DNA of 7,528 nucleotides, from assembly GCA_946186535.1 (NCBI GenBank), contig CAMHNT010000110.1:1-7528 (forward strand), in the 5' to 3' direction. The notes beneath the pieces were generated by a model. That model saw nothing but the letters and a program-made list of their open reading frames with translations, ran no database searches and had not been told where the DNA came from. The position numbers and the translations under genes were made by a program. The DNA comes from an uncultured Clostridia bacterium (GTDB taxonomy: Bacteria; Bacillota; Clostridia; Oscillospirales; Acutalibacteraceae). This document shows positions 1 to 7,000 of the stretch, in pieces (within the stretch, counting starts at the first letter, position 1; every line of letters starts with the position of its first letter).

Positions 1-5
1 AATAA

Positions 6-41
6 AGTTTTCCACATATTTATGAAACAATGTGGAAAACT
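6..41. repeat. 12-bp perfect inverted repeat with DnaA-box-like arms
   Basis: The arms AGTTTTCCACAT (6-17) and ATGTGGAAAACT (30-41) are exact reverse complements separated by 12 bases. Each arm contains TTTTCCACA, one mismatch from the DnaA box consensus TTATCCACA, in inverted orientation. As RNA it would form a hairpin, but no T-run follows on the plus strand, so a rightward intrinsic terminator is unlikely. On the minus strand a short T-rich stretch follows, but there is no leftward gene it would terminate. A paired protein-binding site is as likely as an RNA hairpin. Bases 42-110 to its right are AT-rich with nothing else recognisable. Confidence 0.6.
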
Positions 42-110
42 CGAATGAACGGCTACACTTTATTAATTTATCGTACATATTTTTTTAAGAATCAGCAACA
101 TCAAATATCA

Positions 111-139
111 TTGAAAATTTATCCGTTAAATGGTATAAT
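111..139 (+). promoter_or_regulatory. Sigma-A-type promoter for the hemolysin III-like gene
   Basis: The -35 is TTGAAA (111-116), followed by a 17-base spacer and a perfect -10 TATAAT (134-139). The -10 is preceded by TG at 131-132, giving an extended -10 (TGGTATAAT). Transcription would start near 146, leaving an untranslated leader of about 64 bases before the ATG at 210. The leader contains short complementary segments (GGTAT 132-136 with ATACC 150-154; GTAATA 147-152 with TATTAC 171-176), too weak to call an operator or riboswitch. Confidence 0.8.
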
Positions 140-209
140 AAATACAGTAATACCAATTTATAACAAAGATTATTACCAAAAACAAATTCAATAAAAAGGG
201 GGATTATTT

Positions 210-887
210 ATGACGCAGATTATGAAAGAAAAGATTCCTATCCCGAAATACACAAAGGGAGAAGAAATCTTCAACATGGTAAGCCATATCGTCGGAGGTG
301 CTTTCGGAATTGCCATAGCGGCTCTGTGTATTGTTGCAGCGGCACGAAGAGGAAATGCGTACACAGTAGTGAGCGCTTCACTTTTCGGAGGAATGATGAT
401 AGTGCTTTACAGCATGTCGAGTATCTATCACGGCTTAAGCCCGAATCTCAAAGCAAAAAAGGTTTTCAGAGTTTTAGACCACTGCACGATATTTTTGCTT
501 ATTGCAGGAACATACACACCGTTTACGCTTTGCGTTCTCAGAGAATATAACACGGCTCTCGGCTGGACTTATTTCGGTATCGTCTGGGGTCTCGCAGTTC
601 TCGGAGTAACGTTTACGGCAATCAATCTTGACAAGTACAAGGTTCTCGGTATGGTTCTCTATATCGCAATAGGCTGGTGTATCGCACCTGTTCTTAAGAT
701 TGTTCTTGCAGGTATCGGCAGCGGTGGAGTTCTCTTCCTTCTTCTCGGAGGAATCAGCTATACAATCGGCGCCGTCCTCTACGGTGTCGGAAAGAAGAAA
801 AAGTATATTCATTCCGTGTTCCATATTTTTATAGTTATCGGAAGCCTGCTTCACTTCTTCTGTATTTTGTTTTATGTAATAATGTAA
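210..887 (+). CDS. Hemolysin III family / PAQR-like membrane protein
   Basis: This 225-aa integral membrane protein belongs to the bacterial hemolysin III (YqfA/YplQ-like) branch of the PAQR/CREST superfamily, and its length is typical. About seven hydrophobic segments are visible: roughly 25-45, 52-72, 88-108, 116-137, 145-167, 172-192 and 200-223. The conserved polar residues sit where the family has them: E18/E19-N22-S25-H26 at the entry to helix 1, S70-S71-x-Y-H74, L89-D90-H91, and a C-terminal H201-x3-H205 with H215. In the superfamily the His and Asp residues bind a metal and probably catalyse a lipid-directed hydrolase reaction; the actual substrate in bacteria is not established, and the hemolysin name is historical. 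The ATG at 210 is chosen because AAGGGGG (196-202) lies 7 bases upstream. It is a single-gene transcript with its own promoter, ending at the hairpin 896-926. Confidence 0.93.
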   Translation: MTQIMKEKIPIPKYTKGEEIFNMVSHIVGGAFGIAIAALCIVAAARRGNAYTVVSASLFGGMMIVLYSMSSIYHGLSPNLKAKKVFRVLDHCTIFLLIAGTYTPFTLCVLREYNTALGWTYFGIVWGLAVLGVTFTAINLDKYKVLGMVLYIAIGWCIAPVLKIVLAGIGSGGVLFLLLGGISYTIGAVLYGVGKKKKYIHSVFHIFIVIGSLLHFFCILFYVIM

Positions 888-895
888 TAATATAA

Positions 896-926
896 AACAA
901 CCGTCCGGTAAATTCGGACGGTTGTT
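896..926. terminator. Bidirectional intrinsic terminator between convergent genes
   Basis: AACAACCGTCCG (896-907) pairs perfectly with CGGACGGTTGTT (915-926) around a 7-base loop, a 12-bp stem with a GC-rich core. On the plus strand it runs into TTATCTTTTATTT. On the minus strand the stem ends in TTGTT and runs into TTATATTATT. It sits in the 44-base gap between the stop of the hemolysin III-like gene (887) and the stop of the leftward operon (932), so it can terminate both. Confidence 0.9.
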
Positions 927-931
927 ATCTT

Positions 932-1501
932 TTATTTGGAACCTACCTTAATGTTCGGATTTTTGGAAATCATATACTGAATAACCTGCATAACCTCATC
1001 GTCTGCTTTACCAAACAGAGGAAGTCTGCAAATATCTATTACCTCTGATTTTTCACCGCAAACGACTACTAATGTCCTTTTATCTTCAACAAAGTTTGTT
1101 TTGTGTATGTATTGATAGACCTGTCTTATTTCACGATAATCGACAATATGTCCCATTTTTTTGCCTAACATGAATGTCTGACCTAAAATCAGGCTGTCCT
1201 TGAAAGCCCTTCCGCCTGTTTCAAAGTCGTTTATGAGAATCTGCAAGCCGCCCTTTTCCTCGATATCTTTAATACTCTTCTCGGTATTTTTTGATTTCAC
1301 AACGGTTATGACAATAAATGTAACAGCAAAAAGAAGAAATACTATTCCTATGAAAATAAATGTGTCACTAATACCTTTGTCGCTGCTGTCGCCAATTAAA
1401 GCGATAAAAAATGCGAAAACAGAAATCAATCCCATAAGTATTCCCAAATATAGATTCGGCTTAAGATATTTCTTCAATGCCTTGAGTGAATCTTCGTTCA
1501 T
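932..1501 (-). CDS. Two-TM protein, paralog A (last of three in tandem)
   Basis: This 189-aa protein has no function I can assign; it may belong to an uncharacterised DUF family (DUF6709 is a possibility from memory, not verified). It has a short polar N-terminus with a KALKKYLKP motif (7-15), two membrane helices (about 18-37 and 47-68), a basic and acidic linker, and a C-terminal domain of about 110 residues. That domain carries the signature shared with its two neighbours: LINDF (89-93), GGRAF (96-100), LILGQ (104-108), VYQ (128-130), KTN-x-VED-x-RTL (134-144), GKADDEV (164-170) and NPNIKVG (181-187). The frame could open at a TTG at 1519, but the ATG at 1501 is preferred. GGAGGG (1509-1514) lies 7 bases before the ATG, none is well placed for the TTG, and the N-terminus then aligns with both paralogs. 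Relative to B and C, the Asn-Gly of the TNG motif is Asn-Phe here. Confidence 0.85.
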   Translation of the reverse strand: MNEDSLKALKKYLKPNLYLGILMGLISVFAFFIALIGDSSDKGISDTFIFIGIVFLLFAVTFIVITVVKSKNTEKSIKDIEEKGGLQILINDFETGGRAFKDSLILGQTFMLGKKMGHIVDYREIRQVYQYIHKTNFVEDKRTLVVVCGEKSEVIDICRLPLFGKADDEVMQVIQYMISKNPNIKVGSK

Positions 1502-1508
1502 GTTAGTG

Positions 1509-1514
1509 CCCTCC
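1509..1514 (-). promoter_or_regulatory. Ribosome binding site that fixes the start of paralog A
   Basis: GGAGGG on the minus strand lies 7 bases upstream of the ATG at 1501 and inside the region an upstream TTG start (1519) would translate. It therefore supports the shorter protein. It is just downstream of the paralog B stop codon (1520-1522). Confidence 0.8.
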
Positions 1515-1519
1515 GTCAA

Positions 1520-2101
1520 TTATTTATAACCTACCCTTATGTTTGGATTCATCGAGACAATATATTCAACTACCTGCTGAACCTCGTCCTCTGCCTTGCC
1601 CCTCCGCGGCACTTTGCAGAGGTCATAGTATCTGTTTGTTTTTAAATGTAAAACCTTGAGTGTTCTTGAATCCTCAACGCCGTTTGTTTTGCGAATTTGC
1701 TGATAAATTCTCCCTATGTCGCTGTAGGCAATAACAACGCCCGTGTTCTTTCCGATAAGAAAGTTTTGTCCTAAAATAAGCTTGTCCTTAAAAGCCTTTC
1801 CCCCGTTTTGGAAATCGTTCAGAAGAAACGGAAGTCCTCCGTTTTCCACAATGTCGGTTAAAAGCTTTTTAAACCGTTTCAGCTCGGTAATAGATAATTC
1901 GAGTATGAACAGCGCAAACAATGTGAAAAATACTGCGATCGCAAACTCCTTGATTTCAATTCCGCTATTTTCAAAACATTCTATTATATCATAAATTAAA
2001 AGAGCGCCTCCGCAGAGAGCCAAAAAGCCTCCAAGCATGATTCCGTCGTAGGACGGTCTGATGTATTTTTTCAGCACTTTCAATCTCTTTTCGTCAGTCA
2101 T
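1520..2101 (-). CDS. Two-TM protein, paralog B (middle of three in tandem)
   Basis: This 193-aa protein of unknown function has the same architecture as its neighbours: a polar start with KVLKKYIRP (8-16), membrane helices at about 21-40 and 52-71, a charged stretch (73-86), then the shared C-terminal domain. Signature positions are FLLNDF (92-97), GGKAF (100-104), LILGQNFLIGK (108-118), IYQ (132-134), KTNGVED-x-RTL (138-148), RRGKAEDEV (166-174) and NPNIRVGYK (185-193). It is closest by eye to paralog A (shared KTN-x-VED-x-RTL, GKA-x-DEV, NPNI). Position-specific Gly residues and the LILGQ-x-F-x-(I/L)GK core suggest a folded beta-rich domain, which is inference. The ATG at 2101 has AAGGAG (2108-2113) 6 bases upstream. 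It lies 12 bases after paralog C and is clearly in the same operon. Confidence 0.9.
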   Translation of the reverse strand: MTDEKRLKVLKKYIRPSYDGIMLGGFLALCGGALLIYDIIECFENSGIEIKEFAIAVFFTLFALFILELSITELKRFKKLLTDIVENGGLPFLLNDFQNGGKAFKDKLILGQNFLIGKNTGVVIAYSDIGRIYQQIRKTNGVEDSRTLKVLHLKTNRYYDLCKVPRRGKAEDEVQQVVEYIVSMNPNIRVGYK

Positions 2102-2113
2102 AAAAAACTCCTT

Positions 2114-2674
2114 TTATTTCCCCTGATATCCCACGGTGATCCTTGGGTTCATCGAGCATATATAGGAAATAACGTGATTTGCTTCATTGTCCGATTTTCC
2201 TCTTAATTTTAGAGCGCAGAGACTCATAGTTTTTCCGTACGTTGTGACAGCCATTAACGACCTCTGGTTTTCAATGCCGTTTGTGTAGTTTATTTTCTGG
2301 TATATGTTTGAGATTTCATAGTAAGCGAGAACAGTTCCGAAGCCCTTTCCAATTATGTATTGCTGACCCAGAATCATTCTGCCTTCAAAGGCTTTGCCGC
2401 CTGTCATAAAATCATTGAGAAGCAGGGGAAGGTTTCCCTCCTGCTCTATTTTTTTGAGCTTTTTGTTGAGATTTCCGGAAGTATGAAAGTAAGTACCAAT
2501 AAGAACAATTCCTATGATAAGAAATGTCAGCCCCCATACAATACTATACACAAGATCATAAATCCCATTGTAAACAATAGGTGCCAATATGATAAAAATT
2601 ATACCTAAAACAATAGAGCCGGGTGATGTTCTTACATATCTTTTCAATTTCTTCAATGCTGTTTCATCATACAT
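2114..2674 (-). CDS. Two-TM protein, paralog C (first of three in tandem)
   Basis: This 186-aa protein of unknown function is the most divergent of the three paralogs. It has KKLKRYVRT (8-16) at the start, membrane helices at about 19-36 and 42-63, a lysine-rich linker (KKLKKIEQEG, 71-80), and the shared C-terminal domain. That domain shows LLLNDF (84-89), GGKAF (92-96), MILGQQYIIGK (100-110), IYQ (124-126), TNGIENQRSL (131-140), LRGKSDNE (157-164) and NPRITVGY (176-183). The VED acidic pair of A and B is IEN here. The ATG at 2674 has GGAGGA (2681-2686) 6 bases upstream. It follows the maf stop by 25 bases with no visible promoter or terminator between, so co-transcription with maf is likely. 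Confidence 0.9.
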   Translation of the reverse strand: MYDETALKKLKRYVRTSPGSIVLGIIFIILAPIVYNGIYDLVYSIVWGLTFLIIGIVLIGTYFHTSGNLNKKLKKIEQEGNLPLLLNDFMTGGKAFEGRMILGQQYIIGKGFGTVLAYYEISNIYQKINYTNGIENQRSLMAVTTYGKTMSLCALKLRGKSDNEANHVISYICSMNPRITVGYQGK

Positions 2675-2699
2675 AAATTTTCCTCCAAAAGTATTTGTA

Positions 2700-3254
2700 T
2701 TATAAAAACATTTTCAGCTTCTGTTTCAAAGCTCCCACAGGCAAGCCTACTACATTGTAATAGTCGCCCTTGATTTTCTTCACAAGAAGCGCACCCTTGC
2801 CCTGGATTCCGTAAGCTCCTGATTTGTCCATAGGTTCGCCTGTCGCTATGTATTCGTCAATATCGCTTTCCGTAAGGTGATAGAATTCAACCTCTGTGAC
2901 TTCGGAAAAGCTGATGTTGTGACCTTTGTAGAAAATGCTGCACCCTGTGATGACCTTGTGCGTTCTTCCGGAAAGTATTTTGAGCATTTCCTTCGCCTGT
3001 TCTTTATCCTTCGGCTTTCCGAGCATGATGTCGTTAATGAAAACTCCTGTGTCACAGCCGATGACCACATCGTCGACCGGATGTTTTTCGGCGACGTAAC
3101 GTGATTTCTTAAGAGCAAGATACTCGGGGTACTGTTCAAGATCAATCGACTTTCTGACTGTCTCGTCGATGTCTGCCGGTTCGATAGCAAAATCGTCAAA
3201 AATAAGCTTAAGAAGCTCCTGTCTGCGAGGGGACGCAGAAGCAAGTATAATCAT
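2700..3254 (-). CDS. maf: Maf-family nucleoside triphosphate pyrophosphatase
   Basis: Maf proteins are cytosolic house-cleaning enzymes that hydrolyse non-canonical or excess nucleotides (NTP to NMP plus pyrophosphate). They have also been linked to cell-division arrest in Bacillus. At 184 aa the protein is full length. Visible family motifs are SASPRRQELL (6-15), the catalytic-region GCDTG (66-70) with D68, LGKP (78-81), LSGRTH (94-99), E140-P141 followed by DKSGAYGIQGKGA (143-155), and GDYYNVVGLP (163-172). R11, T69 and Q151 fit the pattern of the dTTP/UTP-type (YhdE-like) subfamily rather than the 7-methyl-GTP (YceF-like) one; the substrate call is inference. The ATG at 3254 has AGGAGGA (3261-3267) 6 bases upstream. 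It is the first gene of the leftward operon, ahead of three uncharacterised membrane-protein paralogs rather than the more usual mreB/radC partners. Confidence 0.95.
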   Translation of the reverse strand: MIILASASPRRQELLKLIFDDFAIEPADIDETVRKSIDLEQYPEYLALKKSRYVAEKHPVDDVVIGCDTGVFINDIMLGKPKDKEQAKEMLKILSGRTHKVITGCSIFYKGHNISFSEVTEVEFYHLTESDIDEYIATGEPMDKSGAYGIQGKGALLVKKIKGDYYNVVGLPVGALKQKLKMFL

Positions 3255-3306
3255 AAAAATTCCTCCTGATCAGAATTATTGTATTCAAAAGAATTTATAT
3301 AATAAA

Positions 3307-3335
3307 ATAATACCACTCAAATCGTTCAAAAGCAA
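3307..3335 (-). promoter_or_regulatory. Probable leftward promoter of the maf operon
   Basis: Read on the minus strand: -35 TTGCTT (3335-3330), a 17-base spacer, then -10 TATTAT (3312-3307) preceded by TGG, an extended -10. Transcription would start near 3300, about 46 bases before the maf ATG. A second leftward extended -10, TGGTATAAT (3416-3408), lies upstream inside the palindrome region but has no good -35. Confidence 0.55.
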
Positions 3336-3380
3336 TTATTTTATACAAATTCCGTTAGATTTCTTTTTACATTATGTTCA

Positions 3381-3409
3381 TTGACAATTTTACACCAATA
3401 GTGTAAAAT
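3381..3409 (+). promoter_or_regulatory. Strong rightward promoter for the regulator/membrane-protein operon
   Basis: A consensus -35 TTGACA (3381-3386), a 17-base spacer and -10 TAAAAT (3404-3409). Start of transcription would be near 3416, giving a leader of about 180 bases to the GTG at 3599. No better-scoring promoter is visible closer to the gene. The inverted repeat 3386-3410 covers the spacer and the -10, so this promoter is probably repressed or otherwise controlled by a dimeric DNA-binding protein. Confidence 0.7.
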
Positions 3410-3410
3410 T
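3386..3410. promoter_or_regulatory. 25-bp palindromic operator over the promoter
   Basis: AATTTTACAC (3386-3395) and GTGTAAAATT (3401-3410) are perfect inverted copies around a 5-base centre. The arms run from the last base of the -35 through the -10 of the rightward promoter and also overlap a leftward TATAAT (3413-3408). Size and placement are typical of a repressor dimer site. The HTH protein encoded at 3599 is the obvious candidate ligand, but that is inference. Confidence 0.65.
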
Positions 3411-3584
3411 ATACCATAAGATACTATGAATACTATCGGTGCGTTTTCATGGGGTTAAGAAAAATTAATGTCAACACACCCTAATAGCATTTCATTTTTT
3501 TGAAGGTTGTATCTGTTTTTAGCGAACAGTGAAGTGTGAATAGTGGAAAGTAAACTGAGTTTTAGTATTTGTGACATAATTCAG

Positions 3585-3591
3585 AAAGGGG
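3585..3591 (+). promoter_or_regulatory. Ribosome binding site supporting a GTG start
   Basis: AAAGGGG lies 7 bases before the GTG at 3599. An in-frame TGA at 3572-3574 rules out any longer start, and the first internal Met (residue 28) would remove half of the HTH. Confidence 0.75.
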
Positions 3592-3598
3592 CGAGAAA

Positions 3599-4036
3599 GT
3601 GGACAGAGATGAGTTTATAGCTATCTGTAATTCCAAGCTGAAGCTTGTCAGAACAGAATTTTCATTCTCTCAGGAAAAAATGGCGCTAATGATTGGAATT
3701 TCAAAGAAAACCCTCGTTGAAATCGAAAAAGGACGTTCCTCTCTCGGCTGGTCGGGAAGCGTTGTTCTGTGTTCTGTATTCAGCATCAGTGAAATTTTAA
3801 ATGATACCTTTTCCGCAGATCCTTTGGAACTCATGAGAAATATCGCTTTTGAAAATTCTGAGCCGAATTACAAGCAGGCGAATACATACCGTATCTGGTG
3901 GCAGCCTGTAATTCAGAATGATGATTACCTCATTGAACAGAATATTGTTTCTCAGCACTACAGGCTTCTTTCAAAGGATAATAAAGTAATAGCATCGTCT
4001 TTTAATATTGATGATCTCAAAAAGCTTATCAGGTAA
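3599..4036 (+). CDS. XRE-type HTH transcriptional regulator with extra C-terminal domain
   Basis: This 145-aa cytosolic DNA-binding protein probably controls its own operon. Residues 4-62 form an XRE/Cro-like helix-turn-helix: helix 2 is about SQEKMALMIG (24-33), the turn follows, and the recognition helix is about SKKTLVEIEKG (35-45). Residues 93-145 form a separate small domain with YRIWWQPV (97-104) and NIVSQHYRLL (115-124), then an alternating pattern that looks beta-rich. I do not recognise a named domain for it; it could be a ligand-sensing or dimerisation module. The GTG start is the only one giving a complete HTH. The gene ends 10 bases before the start of the large membrane protein, so the two are co-transcribed and probably functionally linked. 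A palindrome in the upstream promoter (3386-3410) is a candidate binding site. Confidence 0.88.
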   Translation: MDRDEFIAICNSKLKLVRTEFSFSQEKMALMIGISKKTLVEIEKGRSSLGWSGSVVLCSVFSISEILNDTFSADPLELMRNIAFENSEPNYKQANTYRIWWQPVIQNDDYLIEQNIVSQHYRLLSKDNKVIASSFNIDDLKKLIR

Positions 4037-4041
4037 GGAGG
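4035..4041 (+). promoter_or_regulatory. Ribosome binding site fixing the start of the large membrane protein
   Basis: AAGGAGG overlaps the regulator's stop codon (4034-4036) and lies 5 bases before the ATG at 4047. It favours that ATG over an in-frame ATG at 4008 inside the regulator gene, which has no such site and would add 13 polar residues ahead of the membrane anchor. Confidence 0.85.
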
Positions 4042-4046
4042 ATATC

Positions 4047-7000
4047 ATGGAGTTTTTATATTTTGTTTCAGTCTGTGTATTTATTTTTCTGTTTATAAAA
4101 ATGAATAAAGAAATAAAAAATCTGAAAGATCAGAATAACTTTTTGAACAGAAAAATGTCTGATCTCTATAACAAAGCCCAGTTTAACTATGAGCAAATAA
4201 AGAAAATTCAGAACGACAGTGCGGATTTGGAACGGCAGAATTTAAAAAATCGTTCCTCACCTGTTTCACATTTTCAGGGTACTAATACGGAATCGGCAGA
4301 AGTCAAAGAAAATCAACCCATCAATTCTGCGGCTGATGTTATTGCAGAAAACAAAGCTTCTGCTGCAAAGTTCGAACCTGTTTTAAATATGACGGCAGGA
4401 AACGAAAAACCTATTGCCGCCTCTTCCCACGTTCATGCCGAAGCTCAGAATTCACATTCCGATTCGAAGCATAAATTAGGCGAGGAATTACAGAATCAAA
4501 AAGATAATACGAATACTCATAAGGTAAATCCATATGCATTTCAAAATAAAGCCGACGGAAATGAACGGAAGTCCGTACCGGCACCTGTTCAGCCTGTGCA
4601 TACATCTGTACAGAATAATATACCTCAAGGTGCATTTTCTCGGAATCCTGCTCCGCAGTATGTTCAAACTCAGGGATATCGGAATTCTGCTCAGGATTAT
4701 GTGAAAAATACAAAACGCCCGGACGAAAAGCCGCAGCTGAAATCATTTGAGAACTGGCTCGGAACAAGACTTTTCAATGTTGTCGCTTCGCTGATGATAT
4801 TTATCGGACTTGTTCTGTTCTGTACTCTCGGATATGAGTATATCACCGACACAATGAAAATGGCTGCCATGTTTATTGTCAGCGGAGGCTTCATCGCTCT
4901 CGGAGCGTTCTTCACCCGTCAGAACAAATCGGTGTTCTCTCTCGGTTTAACCGGCTGCGGATTCGGAGCGTTCTTTATTTCGGTGCTGCTGTCGCACGTT
5001 TATTTTGGCGCAATAACGGATGTTGTCGCTTTCGGGCTTCTTTTGATATGGGCGGTGCTTGCGCTTTATATGTCAAAAAAGCTTGACTCGGTTATGCTCA
5101 GCGTTACGGCGCATATGGGCACGGCAATTTCAATCTGTTTTGCATTTTCTCTCGGATTTTCTGCGGAAAGAATTATTTTGCCTGTTGTATATCAGTTTGC
5201 GTCAATAGCGGTTATAATTTTAGGAAATATTTTCTGCTGCAAGAAGACTTACCGTTTCGGATTGTTTATGTCTATGCTGCTTTTGGTTTATACATCAATT
5301 GTTATGTGTTCGACATTCAGTCCTGTTCCGGTAATGCCGGGTGAAGTTTCGGCGCTGTTCACATCGGTTATATTTATTGTACAGCTGTTGGTATTGTCGT
5401 TTGTTTCTTATTTGATTTCCGTTTCGACCGCACATCTTGAAAGCAATGGATCAAAATACCCTGACATACCCTATATGCTTCACGCTGCGAACAAAGCGCT
5501 TTGGACGGCAGGTATTATAACGATAGCAGGTTTTGTAACATTCTTCATAGTAAGAAATCTTTATAATGTCAACAGTATCATTTATCCTACGATGGCAATT
5601 TGCATTGCGGCGATCTGTCATTTGCTCACAACTCTCTTCATGAGTGAAAAGCTCGATTTCAGCGAAAAGCTTTCGAAAATTTCGATATGGTTCATATCGG
5701 TCTTGGTTATGCTTGTGTTGTTTGTTCAGTGCGTTGAACGGGGACCTCTTCACGGTATTTCGTTCCTGTTTGTATATATCGGGCTGATAATGCTTATCAT
5801 ACGCTATACAAAAAACAAGAAGCTCAATCATCTCGTTTCGTTCCTCATCGGCTGTGATATGCTGTTTATGTGTTTTTACGGATATTTTGCAGCGGCGAAC
5901 GTCGTTATCAGTATAGCATACATGGTTGTCATAGGTCTGATGATTCTTCTTCATTGGTTCTCTCAGAGCGGAGAGAGCAGAGAAAAACGATTTACATTGT
6001 TAAAAGTCGCCGAGTATCTCTGGATAAGCGTATCTATCATTCCAATCAATATAAGCGAGTTCAGCGGCATTTCGATTCCGCTTATTCTCAGTGAATTTGC
6101 TTTGATGAATATAATAGCATTCCTTTGCAGATACGGAAGAGACAACGAACCTGGACTGAAGCTTGCAGTCAAGATTGAATCACTCATAACAATATTCACG
6201 AGCATTATATTTATCACCATTTATCAGTGGGGATATCTCGGTAATGTTTTGCCGATAAGAGTTGTATTTGTCGTGATGTCGGGTATTCTGACTGCACTCT
6301 GTGCGTACGATTTTATAAAGAGCGGAGAAACAGGAATGCAGCTCATCTCAGCCGCAGCCGCCGCAGGATACGCCACGGCGGTATATATCGGGCTTGCAGG
6401 AAAAATAGAAAACAGCTATATAAAAATTTTACTGGGAAAACCGATGTCTCTGCCGTTCTTTTTCATAGCTGCCGTTATGCTTGTTGTGATTTATCGTCTT
6501 AACGGAAACCACAGGCTGAGACCGTTTATCTGGGTATCGCTGTCATTCGATATGGCATTTAAGCTATTCTTCGGGTACTTTATTCTGATAATGAATAACT
6601 ATTACTCTGTAGGTACTCATGCTCTTTCAATGGCTGTGTCTGTAATCCATTCCGGTATTATAACATTTATGATGTACTGTCTTTGGAGATTGCAGGACGA
6701 AATAAAAAAGCCGTCAACGCTTATTGGAATAAAAATCGTCGCATATTTTTGGTTCAGCGTTTCGATGACAGTTATAGCGTTCATGTCAACGGAGCTTCCT
6801 TGCTATAAGGATATAGGATTTACTGTTCTTACTCTTATCAATGTTATAGTCTATATTACAAAATATCATGCTGACGAAAAAAGAATCGTAAACAGAACGG
6901 TAAAAATTACGTCAACTATAGTCCTATATATTTCGATTATGATTATTGCTTCACATATCAGAAGCGATACCGTAAGCTATGCCGTTCGTTTTGCGCTGAT

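Larger units (their letters stand above)
3255..3598. other. Divergent intergenic region (344 bases)
   Basis: This AT-rich region separates the leftward maf operon from the rightward regulator operon. Annotated separately are the leftward maf promoter (3307-3335), the rightward promoter (3381-3409) and its palindrome (3386-3410). Bases 3411-3598 would be an untranslated leader of about 180 bases. It contains two ATACTAT copies (3421-3427, 3430-3436), a degenerate AGTGAA-like run (3528-3548), and a weak stem CTGAGTT/AATTCAG (3555-3561 with 3578-3584, one G-U) just before the ribosome binding site. No small gene, tRNA or recognisable riboswitch is seen. Confidence 0.7.

Noticed and set aside
1502..1519. 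TTG start giving paralog A six extra residues
   Set aside because: The ribosome binding site lies inside this stretch, and the extra residues have no counterpart in paralogs B and C.
2846..3244. Second leftward open frame of 132 codons within maf
   Set aside because: It is a frame-shifted shadow of maf, rich in Ser, Arg and Leu. The maf frame carries all family motifs.
3169..3384. Rightward 71-codon open frame spanning the maf start and the intergenic region
   Set aside because: It is mostly antisense to maf, has no ribosome binding site, and runs through the maf promoter.
3572..3580. Extended -10 (TGACATAAT) close to the regulator gene
   Set aside because: There is no -35 at the right distance, and transcription would begin at or within the ribosome binding site.
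4008..4046. Upstream ATG extension of the large membrane protein overlapping the regulator gene
   Set aside because: It lacks a ribosome binding site, whereas AAGGAGG sits 5 bases before the ATG at 4047, where the protein begins directly with its membrane anchor.
5451..5954. Antisense 167-codon open frame inside the large membrane-protein gene
   Set aside because: It is very rich in His, Tyr, Arg and Cys, has no ribosome binding site, and lies opposite a continuous well-supported membrane domain.
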